Positions 43,456-54,806 are shown, counted from the first letter of the stretch. The stretch: 64,000 nucleotides of DNA from Pseudomonas sp. Q2-TVG4-2 (GCF_013620795.1 NZ_LGLW01000004.1:577779-641778); one strand, 5' to 3'. The notes: generated by a model not told the origin, from the sequence alone. Translations and numbers: made by a program.

Positions 43456-46400
43456 ATGGCATTTACCGACCCATTCATTCGCCGTCCGGTGCTGGCCAGC
43501 GTGATCAGCCTGCTGATCGTGCTGCTCGGCTTCCAGGCATTCCACAGCTTGGTCATTCGTCAGTATCCGCAGATGGAAAGCGCGCTGATTACCGTGACCA
43601 CCGCCTATCCCGGCGCCAATGCGGAAACCATCCAGGGCTATATCACCCAACCTTTGCAACAGAGCCTGGCTAGCGCCGAGGGGGTCGACTACATGACGTC
43701 GGTGAGCCAGCAGAACGTGTCGACCATTTCGGTTTACGCACGTATCGGGGCTGACACCGACCGACTCTACACGGAGCTATTGAGCCAGGCCAACTCGGTA
43801 AAAAACCAGCTGCCGCAGAACGCCGAGGACCCGGTGCTGAACAAGCAGGCCGCCGACTCCACCGCGCTCATGTACATCAGCTTCTATAGCGAACAGCTGA
43901 CCAACCCGCAGATCACCGATTATCTGTCGCGTGTTATCCAGCCGAAGCTGGCCACCCTGCCCGGCATGGCCGAGGCGGAAATCCTCGGCAACCAGGTGTT
44001 TGCCATGCGCCTCTGGCTGGATCCGGTGAAACTGGCGGCCTACGGGTTGTCTGCGGGGGACGTAAATGAGGCCGTGCGCAAGTACAACTTCCTCGCCGCG
44101 GCTGGCGAGGTGAAGGGGGAATATGTCGTCACCAGCATCAACGCCGACACCGAGCTGAAGACGCCCGAAGCATTCGCCGCCATACCGTTGAAGACCCAAG
44201 GCGACAGCCGCGTGCTGCTCGGCGATGTGGCGCGGGTCGAGATGGGTGCCGAGAGCTACAACGCCGTTAGCTCGTTCGACGGCATTCCCTCGGTCTATAT
44301 CGGCATCAAGGGCACCCCGAGCGCCAACCCGCTAGACGTGATCAGCGAGGTACGTGCGATCTTGCCCGAGATCGAGTCCCAGCTGCCGCCGAGCCTGAAA
44401 GTCACCATCGCCTACGATGCCACCCGCTTCATCCAGGCCTCAATCGACGAAGTGGTGAAAACCCTTGCCGAAGCGGTGGTGATCGTCATCGTGGTGGTGT
44501 TCCTGTTCCTCGGATCACTGCGCTCGGTGCTGATTCCGGTGGTGACCATTCCGCTGTCAATGATCGGCGTGATGTTCTTCATGCAGGCCATGGGCTACTC
44601 GATCAATCTGCTGACGTTGCTGGCCATGGTGCTGGCGATCGGCCTGGTGGTGGACGATGCCATCGTGGTGGTGGAGAACATCCATCGCCATATCGAGGAC
44701 GGCAAATCGCCCTTCCAGGCGGCGATCGACGGCGCTCGAGAGATCGCCATGCCAGTCGTCACCATGACGATTACCCTCGCGGCGGTCTATGCACCGATCG
44801 GCTTTTTGCAGGGCCTGACCGGTGCGCTGTTTCAGGAGTTCGCACTGACACTGGCCGGAGCGGTGCTGATTTCAGGCGTGGTGGCACTGACGCTGTCGCC
44901 GATGATGTGCTCGCGCCTGTTGCGACATGAAGAAAACCCGACGGGGCTGGCACACCGGCTGGATCTGTTGTTCGACCGACTGAAACTGCGTTACCAACGC
45001 GCCCTGCACGGCACGCTGAATACCCGCCCGGTGGTGCTGGTGTTCGCCGTGCTCGTGCTCGGTCTGATTCCGGTCCTGCTCAAGTTCACCGAAAGCGAGC
45101 TGGCGCCGGAGGAAGACCAGGGCATCATTTTCATGATGGCCAGCGCACCACAGACGGCCAACCTTGACTACCTCAACGCCTATACCGATCAGTTCCTGGA
45201 GATCTTCCAATCGTTCCCTGAGTATTACTCTTGGTTTCAGATCAACGGTTTCAACGGTGTGCAGAGCGGCATCGGTGGTTTTTTGATGACGCCTTGGGAC
45301 GAGCGTGAGCGCACCCAGATGGAGGTACTTCCCGAGGTGCAAGCGAAGATCGATCAGATCCCTGGCTTGCAAGTCTTCGGCTTCAATTTGCCCTCCTTAC
45401 CGGGCACTGGCGAAGGGCTGCCATTCCAGTTCGTGATCAATACCGCTAACGACTACGAGTCGCTGCTGCAGGTGGCTGAGCGAATCAAGGAAAAAGCCCA
45501 GGCGTCCGGCAAATTCGCGTTTCTTGATGTAGATCTGGCATTCGACAAACCGGAAATCGTCGTGGATATCGACCGCGAAAAGGCGGCGCAAATGGGCGTG
45601 ACGATGGAAGATCTTGGCGTGACGCTGGCAACCCTGCTTGGCGAAAGCGAGATCAATCGCTTCACCATCGAGGGCCGCAGCTACAAAGTGATTGCCCAGG
45701 TGGAGCAAGCCTACCGGGACAATCCAGGCTGGCTGAGCAATTACTACGTGAAGAACGATCGGGGCGAGATGCTGCCCTTATCCACCCTGATCAAAGTGCA
45801 TGACCGCGCCCGGCCGACCCAGTTGAGTCAGTTCCAGCAGCTCAACGCCGCGACGATCCAGGGCTTCCCGATCGTCAGCATGGGCGAGGCCATCGATACC
45901 CTGCGCAGCATCGCGCGCGAGGAGGCACCGCAGGGGTACACGTTCGACTATGCCGGCGCGTCGCGTCAGTACATTCAGGAAGGTAATGCGCTGTACACCA
46001 CGTTCGCGCTCGCACTGGCCGTCATCTTTCTCGTACTGGCGGCGCAGTTCGAGAGTTTCCGCGATCCGCTGGTGATACTGGTCACAGTGCCATTGTCAAT
46101 CTGTGGCGCACTCGTGCCGCTATTCCTGGGCCTGTCGAGCATGAATATCTACACACAGGTTGGACTCGTGACGCTGATCGGCCTGATCAGCAAGCACGGC
46201 ATCATGATCGTCGAGTTCGCCAATCAACTGCGTAGAGAGCAGGGCTTGGGCCGTCGTGAAGCGGTGGAGGAAGCGGCAGCGATCCGATTGAGGCCGGTGC
46301 TGATGACGACCGCAGCGACAGTGTTCGGCATGGTTCCGCTGATTCTGGCCAGCGGCGCCGGAGCCGTGAGTCGATTCGATATCGGAATGGTGATCGCCAC

Positions 46401-46509
46401 GGGTATGACGGTCGGTACGCTGTTTACGCTGTTCGTGCTGCCGGCGGTCTATACGCTGCTGGCGAGCCCGGAGCGCGCGGTAGCACCGATAGAGGAGATG
46501 ACGGGCTAA
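43456..46509 (+). CDS. mexW: RND multidrug efflux pump, MexW-like
   Basis: Inner-membrane proton-driven pump of 1017 residues. It begins MAFTDPFIRRPVLASVISLL with the first helix. The proton-relay acidic pair is in AIGLVVDDAIVVVENIHRH, followed by the second membrane half from about residue 850 (ALALAVIFLVLAAQFESF). Porter-domain segments such as QQNVSTISVYARIG and FAMRLWLDPVKL are typical of the hydrophobe/amphiphile pump family. No outer-membrane channel gene follows, so it probably uses a shared OprM-type channel. Substrates cannot be read from sequence. Confidence 0.93.
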   Translation: MAFTDPFIRRPVLASVISLLIVLLGFQAFHSLVIRQYPQMESALITVTTAYPGANAETIQGYITQPLQQSLASAEGVDYMTSVSQQNVSTISVYARIGADTDRLYTELLSQANSVKNQLPQNAEDPVLNKQAADSTALMYISFYSEQLTNPQITDYLSRVIQPKLATLPGMAEAEILGNQVFAMRLWLDPVKLAAYGLSAGDVNEAVRKYNFLAAAGEVKGEYVVTSINADTELKTPEAFAAIPLKTQGDSRVLLGDVARVEMGAESYNAVSSFDGIPSVYIGIKGTPSANPLDVISEVRAILPEIESQLPPSLKVTIAYDATRFIQASIDEVVKTLAEAVVIVIVVVFLFLGSLRSVLIPVVTIPLSMIGVMFFMQAMGYSINLLTLLAMVLAIGLVVDDAIVVVENIHRHIEDGKSPFQAAIDGAREIAMPVVTMTITLAAVYAPIGFLQGLTGALFQEFALTLAGAVLISGVVALTLSPMMCSRLLRHEENPTGLAHRLDLLFDRLKLRYQRALHGTLNTRPVVLVFAVLVLGLIPVLLKFTESELAPEEDQGIIFMMASAPQTANLDYLNAYTDQFLEIFQSFPEYYSWFQINGFNGVQSGIGGFLMTPWDERERTQMEVLPEVQAKIDQIPGLQVFGFNLPSLPGTGEGLPFQFVINTANDYESLLQVAERIKEKAQASGKFAFLDVDLAFDKPEIVVDIDREKAAQMGVTMEDLGVTLATLLGESEINRFTIEGRSYKVIAQVEQAYRDNPGWLSNYYVKNDRGEMLPLSTLIKVHDRARPTQLSQFQQLNAATIQGFPIVSMGEAIDTLRSIAREEAPQGYTFDYAGASRQYIQEGNALYTTFALALAVIFLVLAAQFESFRDPLVILVTVPLSICGALVPLFLGLSSMNIYTQVGLVTLIGLISKHGIMIVEFANQLRREQGLGRREAVEEAAAIRLRPVLMTTAATVFGMVPLILASGAGAVSRFDIGMVIATGMTVGTLFTLFVLPAVYTLLASPERAVAPIEEMTG

Positions 46510-46531
46510 CATAACGACCGGGTCCGAATAT

Positions 46532-46560
46532 ACCCATCCGCTCGCGCCGGGCGGATGGGT
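46532..46560. terminator. Hairpin between mexW and small convergent gene
   Basis: ACCCATCCGC-N9-GCGGATGGGT is a perfect ten-base stem between convergent genes, but neither side has a T run. It may be a weak or Rho-assisted terminator. Confidence 0.45.
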
Positions 46561-46573
46561 CGAGCAGGTGGGA

Positions 46574-46804
46574 CTAGCCTCGGCCCACCAGGCTTTGTGA
46601 CAAGCCGTACATGAACAGCAACAGATCCTGATCGGGGCGCGCATCCAGAACTGAGGCTCGGGCCATGCGCGGAATCGGGCAGTGATCGCTGACGTCGCTG
46701 CGCGCCACGACTCTGGCGTCCGGCTCGCTCCAGGCGGCAGCGCACAGGGAGGCGACACCCAGCGAGGCGACCAGAAACAAGCCTCGGGCAATTTCAAGGT
46801 TCAT
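46574..46804 (-). CDS. Small exported hypothetical protein
   Basis: A 76-residue protein with a likely signal peptide (GLFLVASLGVASLCAAAW, cleavage near residue 24). The mature part is short, with one cysteine and a hydrophobic patch DLLLFMYGLSQSL. The ribosome-binding site AAGGG lies eight bases before the ATG. I do not recognise a family. It sits alone between convergent mexW and the groEL terminator. Confidence 0.6.
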   Translation of the reverse strand: MNLEIARGLFLVASLGVASLCAAAWSEPDARVVARSDVSDHCPIPRMARASVLDARPDQDLLLFMYGLSQSLVGRG

Positions 46805-46995
46805 TGCGCAAGCCCTTGTTATATGGTGATTTGAGAAATTCACCATAGTCGACAAACTCGCGAGATGCTCAACAACGTGACCAATGGTCATTTTTTGAGC
46901 ACCCCTCACCCAGAAAAGCGAATCGCCTCCGATGAAGCCATTCGGCCGGGCCTCGCATTTTTCTCCCGCTCGGTAGTCGCTTTGAACGTCGGCCA

Positions 46996-47022
46996 TAAAA
47001 AAGCCCCGCACAAGGCGGGGCT
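46996..47022 (-). terminator. Rho-independent terminator of groEL
   Basis: On the minus strand AGCCCCGC-CTTGT-GCGGGGCT is followed by six T. It begins 26 bases after the groEL stop. Confidence 0.92.
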
Positions 47023-47048
47023 CTTTATGCAGCTAGAGGCCGGCTGGC

Positions 47049-48713
<1,665 letters not shown>

Positions 48714-48759
48714 TCAAATTCTGTTGATGGAACGCTATTCGCTATAAAGCGAGCGCTGA

Positions 48760-49053
48760 TCAGGCTTCGACGACGGCGAGGATTTCGTTCTCGCTCATCA
48801 CCAGCAGATCTTCGCCGTCGACCTTGACGGTGTTGCTGCCGGAGTAAGGGCCGAATACGACCTGGTCGCCAACCTTGACGGCCAGCTGACGCACTTCGCC
48901 GTTATCCAGAACGCGGCCAGTGCCTACAGCGACGATCTCACCACGGTTGGGCTTCTCGGCAGCGGAGCCCGGCAGCACGATGCCGCCTGCGGTCTTGGTT
49001 TCTTCTTCGCTGCGACGAATCACGACGCGGTCATGCAGAGGACGAAGCTTCAT
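48760..49053 (-). CDS. groES: Co-chaperonin GroES
   Basis: Lid subunit of the chaperonin, 97 residues. It shows [17 protein letters not shown], the mobile loop [18 protein letters not shown], and the C-terminal segment [17 protein letters not shown]. It is first in the operon and lies downstream of a heat-shock-type promoter at 49198-49227. Confidence 0.99.
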   Translation of the reverse strand: MKLRPLHDRVVIRRSEEETKTAGGIVLPGSAAEKPNRGEIVAVGTGRVLDNGEVRQLAVKVGDQVVFGPYSGSNTVKVDGEDLLVMSENEILAVVEA

Positions 49054-49197
49054 TGTCGATCTCTCCTAGTACAGTGGTTTCCATGCCGATGCATTCTCAT
49101 CGACGGGTTGGGCAAATCCGGCGGTGCCGGTTGCGGCCCGCAACGCGAGCCGCAGAAGACGGACTGTCGAACACGACAGCGACCTTGCGGTGACCGC

Positions 49198-49227
49198 TAC
49201 ATGCGGGCGGCAAAAAATGATTTCAAG
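49198..49227 (-). promoter_or_regulatory. Sigma-32 heat-shock promoter of groES-groEL
   Basis: On the minus strand CTTGAAA (49221-49227) and CCCGCATGTA (49198-49207) are 13 bases apart. They match the sigma-32 consensus CTTGAAA with CCCCATNTA. The promoter is about 145 bases upstream of groES. No CIRCE repeat is seen. Confidence 0.78.
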
Positions 49228-49257
49228 GGCACAGCGTTGATTTTTTGCATCGAGAAA

Positions 49258-49286
49258 CGAAAAAAGGCATGCCTGCGCATGCCTTT
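49258..49286 (-). terminator. Rho-independent terminator of fxsA
   Basis: AAAGGCATGC-CTGC-GCATGCCTTT is a ten-base stem; on the minus strand it runs into a T-rich tail. It lies just after the fxsA stop and upstream of the groES promoter. Confidence 0.85.
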
Positions 49287-49303
49287 CGCTCGAGCGGTCA
49301 GCT

Positions 49304-49768
49304 TCACTTGTCGCGGCGCTCCCACTCGCCTTCGATCACGTTGGGGCGCTGCGGCCCGGCGTGACGCTCCTGCTGCTGACGCAGGTCATCGGCAAAGGCA
49401 CGACGGCGCTGGGCCTGCGCCTCGACACGGCGGCCGACGAAGTTAAGGAACAGCTTGCGCGTCGGCGGAAACAGCACCAGCAATGCGACGATGTCGCTGA
49501 GAAAGCCCGGCAGGAACAGCAAGCCGCCCGCGACGGCCATCATCAGCCCCTGAAGCATCTCCCGCTCCGGCAGCTCGCCGCGAGCCAACCGCTCGCGCGC
49601 GCGCCAGGCGGTGGCAAAACCTGCCAGACGCAACAACAGGATGCCGGCCATGCCGCTGATGATCAGCAGCAGGATGGTCGGCAGCACACCAATCGAGCTG
49701 CCGACCTTGATCAGCAACGCCAGCTCGGCCAGCGGAAACAGGAGAAACAGCAATAAGAAAATACGCAT
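49304..49768 (-). CDS. fxsA: FxsA-family cytoplasmic membrane protein
   Basis: Small inner-membrane protein of 154 residues. The family start is RIFLLLFLLFPLAELALLIKVGSSIG, followed by helices at about 27-45 and 75-98 (GLLFLPGFLSDIVALLVLFPPTR). E. coli FxsA eases exclusion of phage T7 by the F plasmid when overproduced; its normal role is unclear. The hydrophilic tail is Arg/Glu-rich. Location beside groES matches P. aeruginosa. Confidence 0.88.
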   Translation of the reverse strand: MRIFLLLFLLFPLAELALLIKVGSSIGVLPTILLLIISGMAGILLLRLAGFATAWRARERLARGELPEREMLQGLMMAVAGGLLFLPGFLSDIVALLVLFPPTRKLFLNFVGRRVEAQAQRRRAFADDLRQQQERHAGPQRPNVIEGEWERRDK

Positions 49769-49894
49769 CGATAGTCCTTGGCGGAAGAACGGCTTCCGAT
49801 CTCGTGTAGATGACGGCAGGTCGGTCCGAATTCAACCCATCCGGGGAACAGGCTGTAACCGGATTATTCACCCCTGCGCTTACGTCAATTTGGG

Positions 49895-50599
49895 TCAGCG
49901 TCGCGCCATCGCCACCAGCGCCTGCCGCACCGCGCCTGGGTTGGTACAAGTAGCTGGGAATGCCAGCCAGTGAATGGCCCGACCGATGCGCAGGTGAAAA
50001 CCCTCACTGTCGATCCCGACCATGCGGACTTCGGGCGCCGTCGGCAGGCCTTCTTGCTCGACGTAATGGGCGATCGCCGCGGCGTGATCATTGTTCATAT
50101 GCTCGAGCATTTCGCCCTCGCCGCCGCCTGCACCGGCGAACGGGTTGGCCAACGCCACCTCGTCCAGCCAGTGGATTGCGCCGAAGCCTCCGATGTAGCG
50201 CCAGCGCACTGGCTGCAGCACCCAGAAATCGAAGTCATGCACGCGATGGTAGTCGCGTGATTCTGGGAAATAGCGGTAATAGCGCTGCGCCGCGGCATCG
50301 ATTGCCGCGGCCTCGGTGAGCAACCGGCCCTCGGCCAGTACTGTCAGGCGTCCGCTCGCCTGCACGTCGTCGGCGCCACGCTCCGCCACCAGTAACGAAC
50401 AACGCGGATCGGCCCGAAGATTTTTTGTGTGCTGGGCGATTCGGCTGATCAGGATCAGCGGCCAGCCCTCCTCGCTCAGGCAGTACGGCACCGCGGAACC
50501 AAATGGGAAGCCTGGCAGGGTCGCGGAGTGCGTTGAGAGCACACCGCGGTATTCCTTGAGCAGGAGTTGTCGGGCATGCTTGGCGGCTTCAGCGCTCAC
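49895..50599 (-). CDS. HugZ-like pyridoxamine-phosphate-oxidase-fold protein
   Basis: Soluble protein of 234 residues. A split-barrel flavin-fold domain (about 5-150) includes YRGVLSTHSATLPGFPFGSAVPY. The C-terminal DUF2470-type domain begins EMLEHMNNDHAAAIAHYV. This architecture is that of HugZ/HutZ haem-utilisation proteins, though many relatives have no proven haem activity. GTG at 50599 was chosen because GAGGAG is six bases upstream. It is divergent from the SDR gene. Confidence 0.82.
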   Translation of the reverse strand: MSAEAAKHARQLLLKEYRGVLSTHSATLPGFPFGSAVPYCLSEEGWPLILISRIAQHTKNLRADPRCSLLVAERGADDVQASGRLTVLAEGRLLTEAAAIDAAAQRYYRYFPESRDYHRVHDFDFWVLQPVRWRYIGGFGAIHWLDEVALANPFAGAGGGEGEMLEHMNNDHAAAIAHYVEQEGLPTAPEVRMVGIDSEGFHLRIGRAIHWLAFPATCTNPGAVRQALVAMARR

Positions 50600-50700
50600 T
50601 GGGGCTCCTCGAAAGCGTGTTCGGTTCGACGGGCAACAGCATAACGGTTTCATCAGCGAACGTCGTTTACCGACGTCCGATGCATAAGTAGGAGATGGGC

Positions 50701-51459
50701 ATGCAGCTAAAAGACAAGGTCATCATCATCACTGGCGGCGGCCAGGGGCTGGGGCGTGCAATGGGCGAATATCTCGCCGGCAAGGGCGCACGGCTAGCAC
50801 TGGTCGATCTCAATCAGGAACGGCTGGATGAGGCCGTAGCGGCCTGCAAAAGTGCTGGTGGCGATGCGCGGGCCTATCTGTGCAATGTCGCCAACGAAGA
50901 GCAAGTCAGTCACATGGTCAGCCAAGTCAGTGATGATTTCGGCGGCCTGGATGGGCTGGTGAACAATGCCGGTATTCTCCGCGATGGCCTGACCATCAAG
51001 CTCAAGGACGGCGAGCTGTCGAAGATGAGCCTGGCGCAATGGCAGGCGGTGATCGACGTCAACCTGACCGGCGTGTTTCTCTGCACCCGCGAAGTGGCGG
51101 CGAAGATGATCGAGCTCAAGCGTCAGGGCGCGATCATCAATATTTCCTCGATCTCCCGGGCGGGCAATATGGGCCAGGCGAACTACTCGGCCGCCAAGGC
51201 GGGCGTGGCAGCAGATACAGTCGTCTGGGCCAAGGAACTGGCGCGTTACGGCATTCGCGTCGCTGGTGTCGCCCCCGGGTTCATCGAGACCGAGATGGTT
51301 GCCAGCATGAAACCCGAAGCGCTGGAAAAAATGACCGCCGGCATTCCGCTCAAGCGGCTCGGCAAGCCGATAGAGATCGCCCACTCGGTCGCCTATATCT
51401 TCGAGAACGACTATTACACCGGCCGCATCTTGGAGCTGGATGGCGGACTGCGGCTGTAA
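50701..51459 (+). CDS. Short-chain dehydrogenase/reductase, FabG-like
   Basis: NAD(P)-dependent oxidoreductase of 252 residues. The cofactor motif is TGGGQGLG (about 13-20), the structural motif NNAG, and the catalytic set Ser in INISSISR with YSAAK (Tyr and Lys). It ends [11 protein letters not shown]. The second ATG (50701) is preferred because GGAG lies six bases upstream, whereas the first abuts it. The substrate is unknown; a 3-oxoacyl reductase-type reaction is likely. Confidence 0.88.
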   Translation: MQLKDKVIIITGGGQGLGRAMGEYLAGKGARLALVDLNQERLDEAVAACKSAGGDARAYLCNVANEEQVSHMVSQVSDDFGGLDGLVNNAGILRDGLTIKLKDGELSKMSLAQWQAVIDVNLTGVFLCTREVAAKMIELKRQGAIINISSISRAGNMGQANYSAAKAGVAADTVVWAKELARYGIRVAGVAPGFIETEMVASMKPEALEKMTAGIPLKRLGKPIEIAHSVAYIFENDYYTGRILELDGGLRL

Positions 51460-51474
51460 GGACGTTACAAGCGG

Positions 51475-51528
51475 CAAGCTTCAAGTAAAGCGCCAGTTAT
51501 TGCAGATTCCGCTCTTTCTTGAAGCTTG
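51475..51528. repeat. Inverted repeat between convergent SDR and DUF481 genes
   Basis: CAAGCTTCAAG (51475-51485) and CTTGAAGCTTG (51518-51528) are exact inverted copies 32 bases apart, with AAAG/CTTT pairing continuing inward. It could form a long-loop hairpin between convergent genes; no T run follows. Confidence 0.55.
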
Positions 51529-51536
51529 AAACTGCT

Positions 51537-52541
51537 TTACCAACCCACGCCAAAGCCTATGCTGTAGCGCGTTTCATCCAGGTCGCTTTCCGCGCCGCTG
51601 ACGATGTCCTTCTCAGCTTTCATGTTCAGCGAGGCCCAGTCGGTAACCTTGTAGCGCAACCCGACCTCAGCGTCGAATTCGTAATCGGCGACGTTTTCCA
51701 GCGGTTTGCCAATCTCGCCGTTGCTGAACAGCTCGAAGGTCTTGCCCACCAGATAGCGGTTGTAGTCCCACTTCATGGCGAGCGAGTAAAAGCTCTCCTT
51801 GTTGCCATCGGCGAACTCATAGTCGCTGCGGTTCACCAAGGAGGCGAGCGAGAAGGCGCCCAGTTCGTTGTCCCAGAATTGATAACCCGGACCGGTACCC
51901 AGCGTGCGCTGGCGGCGAACGTCTTCGACCTTGTCACGCTTGTATTCAAAGCGCCCTTGCCAGAACCAGTGCTCATCGATGAACCGATCCAGGGCATATT
52001 CGGCATCCCAGTTGTCCGTCGCGGTGACGCCGTCACGGTATTCGCGGTTGTAATTGGCGATTCCATTGTGGCGCCAGAGGCCATGACGGGCCGAAGTATC
52101 AAAGGACACGTCGTAGTCGTCCGTATCGGTTTCCGCGCGTTTATAGTCCAGCGCAACGTCCACGTTGCCCTTCCACGTCAGATCCTGAATCAGCGGTTTC
52201 GGGTGGATGATCTGCGTAATGCTGGCCAGCTCGACTGTGCGCGGCCCGGCACCATTGCTCAGCGTGACCGTACCATCGTCGGCTGCCTGGAGCGACTTGG
52301 CCATTTCCCCGGTCACGTCATCCTGTTTGATTAGCAGTTGCTGGTTGCTTTCCAGCGTTGCGACCTGATTCCATTTCACCGGGATCGAGCCACCGTAGTC
52401 GGTTTCGATCAGCAGCTTACCGCCATCGAGCACGCTGATTTTGCCGGTCAGGCGATCACCATTTTTCAGCCAGACGGTATCGGCAAGCGACGGCAGGGCG
52501 AATACGGACAGGGACACGCAAAGCAGGGTTCTGGAAAACAT
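51537..52541 (-). CDS. DUF481 outer-membrane-barrel-like protein
   Basis: Exported protein of 334 residues with a signal peptide (MFSRTLLCVSLSVFALPSLA before DTVWLKNG). The N-terminal part has the repeated segment LKNGDRLTGKI. The C-terminal DUF481 domain is rich in alternating aromatic strands, such as FWQGRFEYKRDKVEDVRRQ, and ends YSIGFGVGW, with a terminal aromatic residue as in outer-membrane barrels. Function unknown. A start at 52586 is possible but would put an odd leader before the signal peptide. Confidence 0.82.
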   Translation of the reverse strand: MFSRTLLCVSLSVFALPSLADTVWLKNGDRLTGKISVLDGGKLLIETDYGGSIPVKWNQVATLESNQQLLIKQDDVTGEMAKSLQAADDGTVTLSNGAGPRTVELASITQIIHPKPLIQDLTWKGNVDVALDYKRAETDTDDYDVSFDTSARHGLWRHNGIANYNREYRDGVTATDNWDAEYALDRFIDEHWFWQGRFEYKRDKVEDVRRQRTLGTGPGYQFWDNELGAFSLASLVNRSDYEFADGNKESFYSLAMKWDYNRYLVGKTFELFSNGEIGKPLENVADYEFDAEVGLRYKVTDWASLNMKAEKDIVSGAESDLDETRYSIGFGVGW

Positions 52542-52682
52542 AGAGAGGCTGAAATTCTGCGCAGGAGCGGTTAAAAAGGCAGGCATTATCCCTATGCGTT
52601 TAGTCACAGCAAGCACTGACCGCTGAACGGATAGCGAGTTCAGCGCCGCCCTACAGGCCCGACCGCACACAGGATGCATCGC

Positions 52683-53042
52683 ATGATCGAGCAACCGCCT
52701 CTGTTACCGCCCGGTGCCGACGCCGAATCGCGCCGCTCGGCCGTCTACCTCGTCATGGCGCAGATCCCGGCAGGCAAAGTGGTGAGCTATGGCGAGGTGG
52801 CGGCCATGGCCGGGTTAGGCCGTGCGGCACGCTGGGTCGGCAGGCTGATGTCGCAACTGCCCGACGGCACCAGCCTGCCCTGGCACAGGGTAATCGCCGC
52901 CGGTGGCCGACTCAGCCTGCCAGCCGGCAGCGCCGCCGGGCACGAACAGCGCATGCGGCTGCGCGCCGAGGGGGTGACCATCGTCAACGACCGCGTCGAC
53001 ATACGTCGGCACGGCTGGCATTCGGCTGAGCACAGCGGGTAG
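52683..53042 (+). CDS. Alkyltransferase-like DNA repair protein (Atl)
   Basis: Small MGMT-like protein of 119 residues. The DNA-binding helix is SYGEVAAMAGLGRAARWVGRLM. The active-site motif PCHR of O6-alkylguanine transferases is PWHR here, so the acceptor cysteine is replaced by tryptophan. Atl proteins bind O6-alkylguanine without repairing it and pass the lesion to nucleotide excision repair. AGGAT lies before the ATG at 52683. It is close upstream of ampG. Confidence 0.9.
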   Translation: MIEQPPLLPPGADAESRRSAVYLVMAQIPAGKVVSYGEVAAMAGLGRAARWVGRLMSQLPDGTSLPWHRVIAAGGRLSLPAGSAAGHEQRMRLRAEGVTIVNDRVDIRRHGWHSAEHSG

Positions 53043-53076
53043 AGTGCGCGCTTCATGTCTATATCCGTCCCGTCAT

Positions 53077-54777
53077 ATGTCCCGTGAAACCTGGCGCGCC
53101 GCCCTCGCCGCCTACGCCAGTCCCGCCTCACTGACGCTGCTGGTGCTCGGCTTCGCCGCAGGTCTGCCTGCAATCCTGGTGTTTTCCACGCTCTCGGTGT
53201 GGCTGCGTGAAGCCGGTGTCTCACGCGAAACCATCGGCTTTGCCAGCTGGATCAGTCTGGCCTACGCGTTCAAGTGGGTCTGGTCGCCGATGCTCGACCA
53301 ATGGCGCCTGCCCTGGATCGGCGCGCTGGGACGTCGCCGCTCTTGGCTGGTGCTGTCGCAAGCGGTGATTGCCATCGGCCTGATCGGCATGGCGCTGTGC
53401 AACCCGCAGCACAACCTGACCATGCTGATTGCCCTGGCAGTCGCGGTGGCCTTCGCCTCGGCAACACAGGACATTGCCATCGACGCCTACCGCCTGGAAA
53501 TCGCCGAGGACAAGCTGCAGGCGACGCTGGCGGCGAGCTACATGACCGGTTATCGCATCGCCATGTTGCTGGCAAGCGCCGGCGCGCTGTTTCTCGCCGA
53601 ATGGCTGGGCTCCACGAATCTGGAGTACAGCCAGAGTGCCTGGGCCACCACCTACATCGCCTTTGCGCTGCTGATTCTGCCAGGGCTGATCACCAGCCTG
53701 CTGATTCCCGAGCCGGAGGGCGCCGCGCCGCTGCCCAATGAGCCCTCGAAGTTCAGCTTTAACCACCAGCTGGCAGGTGTCGGCTTACTGCTGGTGCTAC
53801 TGATATCCGTGCCGGCGATGATCAACGCGCTGATCGCGCAGGCCTGGCCGCGCGCAACTTTGTATCTGTTGTTCATCATCGGCTCGATGTCGCCCTGGGG
53901 CCGTGCGCTGCTGGTGCCGGTCCGGCAGATGCTGCGGCAGGCTGGCCAGCGCCAGCGCCCGGCGCGCTTCGACTTCGTTCATCAGGCGGTCTCGGTGATC
54001 GTGCTGATCGTCCTTATGGTGTCGACCACCGGCATGTTTCAGTCTTACTGGGGCGGTTACTGGCCACGCGGCACCATGTACCTGTTGATCTGCTGGGGTT
54101 GCCTGTCCGGTCCTGGGCGGATACTGATGGGACCGGTACTGACGCCCATCACGGACTTCATCCTTCGCTATCGCTGGCAGGCGCTGCTGCTGCTGGGGCT
54201 GATCGCCACCTACCGGATGTCCGACACGGTGATGGGTGTCATGGCCAATGTTTTCTACATCGACCAGGGTTTCAGCAAGGATCAGATTGCCAGCGTCAGC
54301 AAGCTGTTCGGACTGATCATGACCCTGCTCGGTGCAGCGTTTGGCGGCCTGCTGATCGTGCGTTTCAGCATCCTGCCGATTTTGTTCATCGGCGGTGTTG
54401 CCTCCGCCGCGACCAATCTCATGTTCATGCTGCTGGTGGAGATGGGCGCGAACCTGAACATGCTGATCGTCACCATCTCCTGCGACAATTTCAGCGGTGG
54501 CCTGGCCTCCACCGCCTTCGTCGCCTACCTGTCGAGCCTCACCAACCTGAAGTTCTCGGCAACGCAGTATGCGCTGCTAAGTTCGCTGATGCTGCTATTG
54601 CCCCGCCTGCTGGGCGGCTACTCCGGTGTGATGGTCGAACACCTTGGGTACAGCGATTTCTTCCTGGTCACCGCGCTGCTCGGCGTGCCGACCCTGATAT
54701 TAATTGTGTGGCAATGGTCACGCAGCCGCAGGCAACTGGATACGACTGATCCGCTGGCGAACACCGAGCGGAGCTAA
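53077..54777 (+). CDS. ampG: AmpG muropeptide permease (MFS)
   Basis: Inner-membrane importer of GlcNAc-anhydroMurNAc muropeptides for cell-wall recycling, also needed for AmpC induction. About 566 residues and 14 or so helices. Recognisable family segments are LVLGFAAGLPAILVFSTLSVWLRE, AYAFKWVWSPMLDQ, AFASATQDIAIDAYRLEI and TQYALLSSLMLLLPRLLGGYSGV. No strong ribosome-binding site precedes ATG 53077; a GTG at 53044 is possible. A bidirectional terminator follows. Confidence 0.92.
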   Translation: MSRETWRAALAAYASPASLTLLVLGFAAGLPAILVFSTLSVWLREAGVSRETIGFASWISLAYAFKWVWSPMLDQWRLPWIGALGRRRSWLVLSQAVIAIGLIGMALCNPQHNLTMLIALAVAVAFASATQDIAIDAYRLEIAEDKLQATLAASYMTGYRIAMLLASAGALFLAEWLGSTNLEYSQSAWATTYIAFALLILPGLITSLLIPEPEGAAPLPNEPSKFSFNHQLAGVGLLLVLLISVPAMINALIAQAWPRATLYLLFIIGSMSPWGRALLVPVRQMLRQAGQRQRPARFDFVHQAVSVIVLIVLMVSTTGMFQSYWGGYWPRGTMYLLICWGCLSGPGRILMGPVLTPITDFILRYRWQALLLLGLIATYRMSDTVMGVMANVFYIDQGFSKDQIASVSKLFGLIMTLLGAAFGGLLIVRFSILPILFIGGVASAATNLMFMLLVEMGANLNMLIVTISCDNFSGGLASTAFVAYLSSLTNLKFSATQYALLSSLMLLLPRLLGGYSGVMVEHLGYSDFFLVTALLGVPTLILIVWQWSRSRRQLDTTDPLANTERS

Positions 54778-54806
54778 AAAAAGCCGGCAATCGCCGGCTT
54801 TTTTTA
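54776..54806. terminator. Bidirectional terminator between ampG and mscS genes
   Basis: AAAAAGCCGGC-AATC-GCCGGCTTTTT is symmetrical, with A and T runs on both sides, between convergent genes. Confidence 0.94.
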
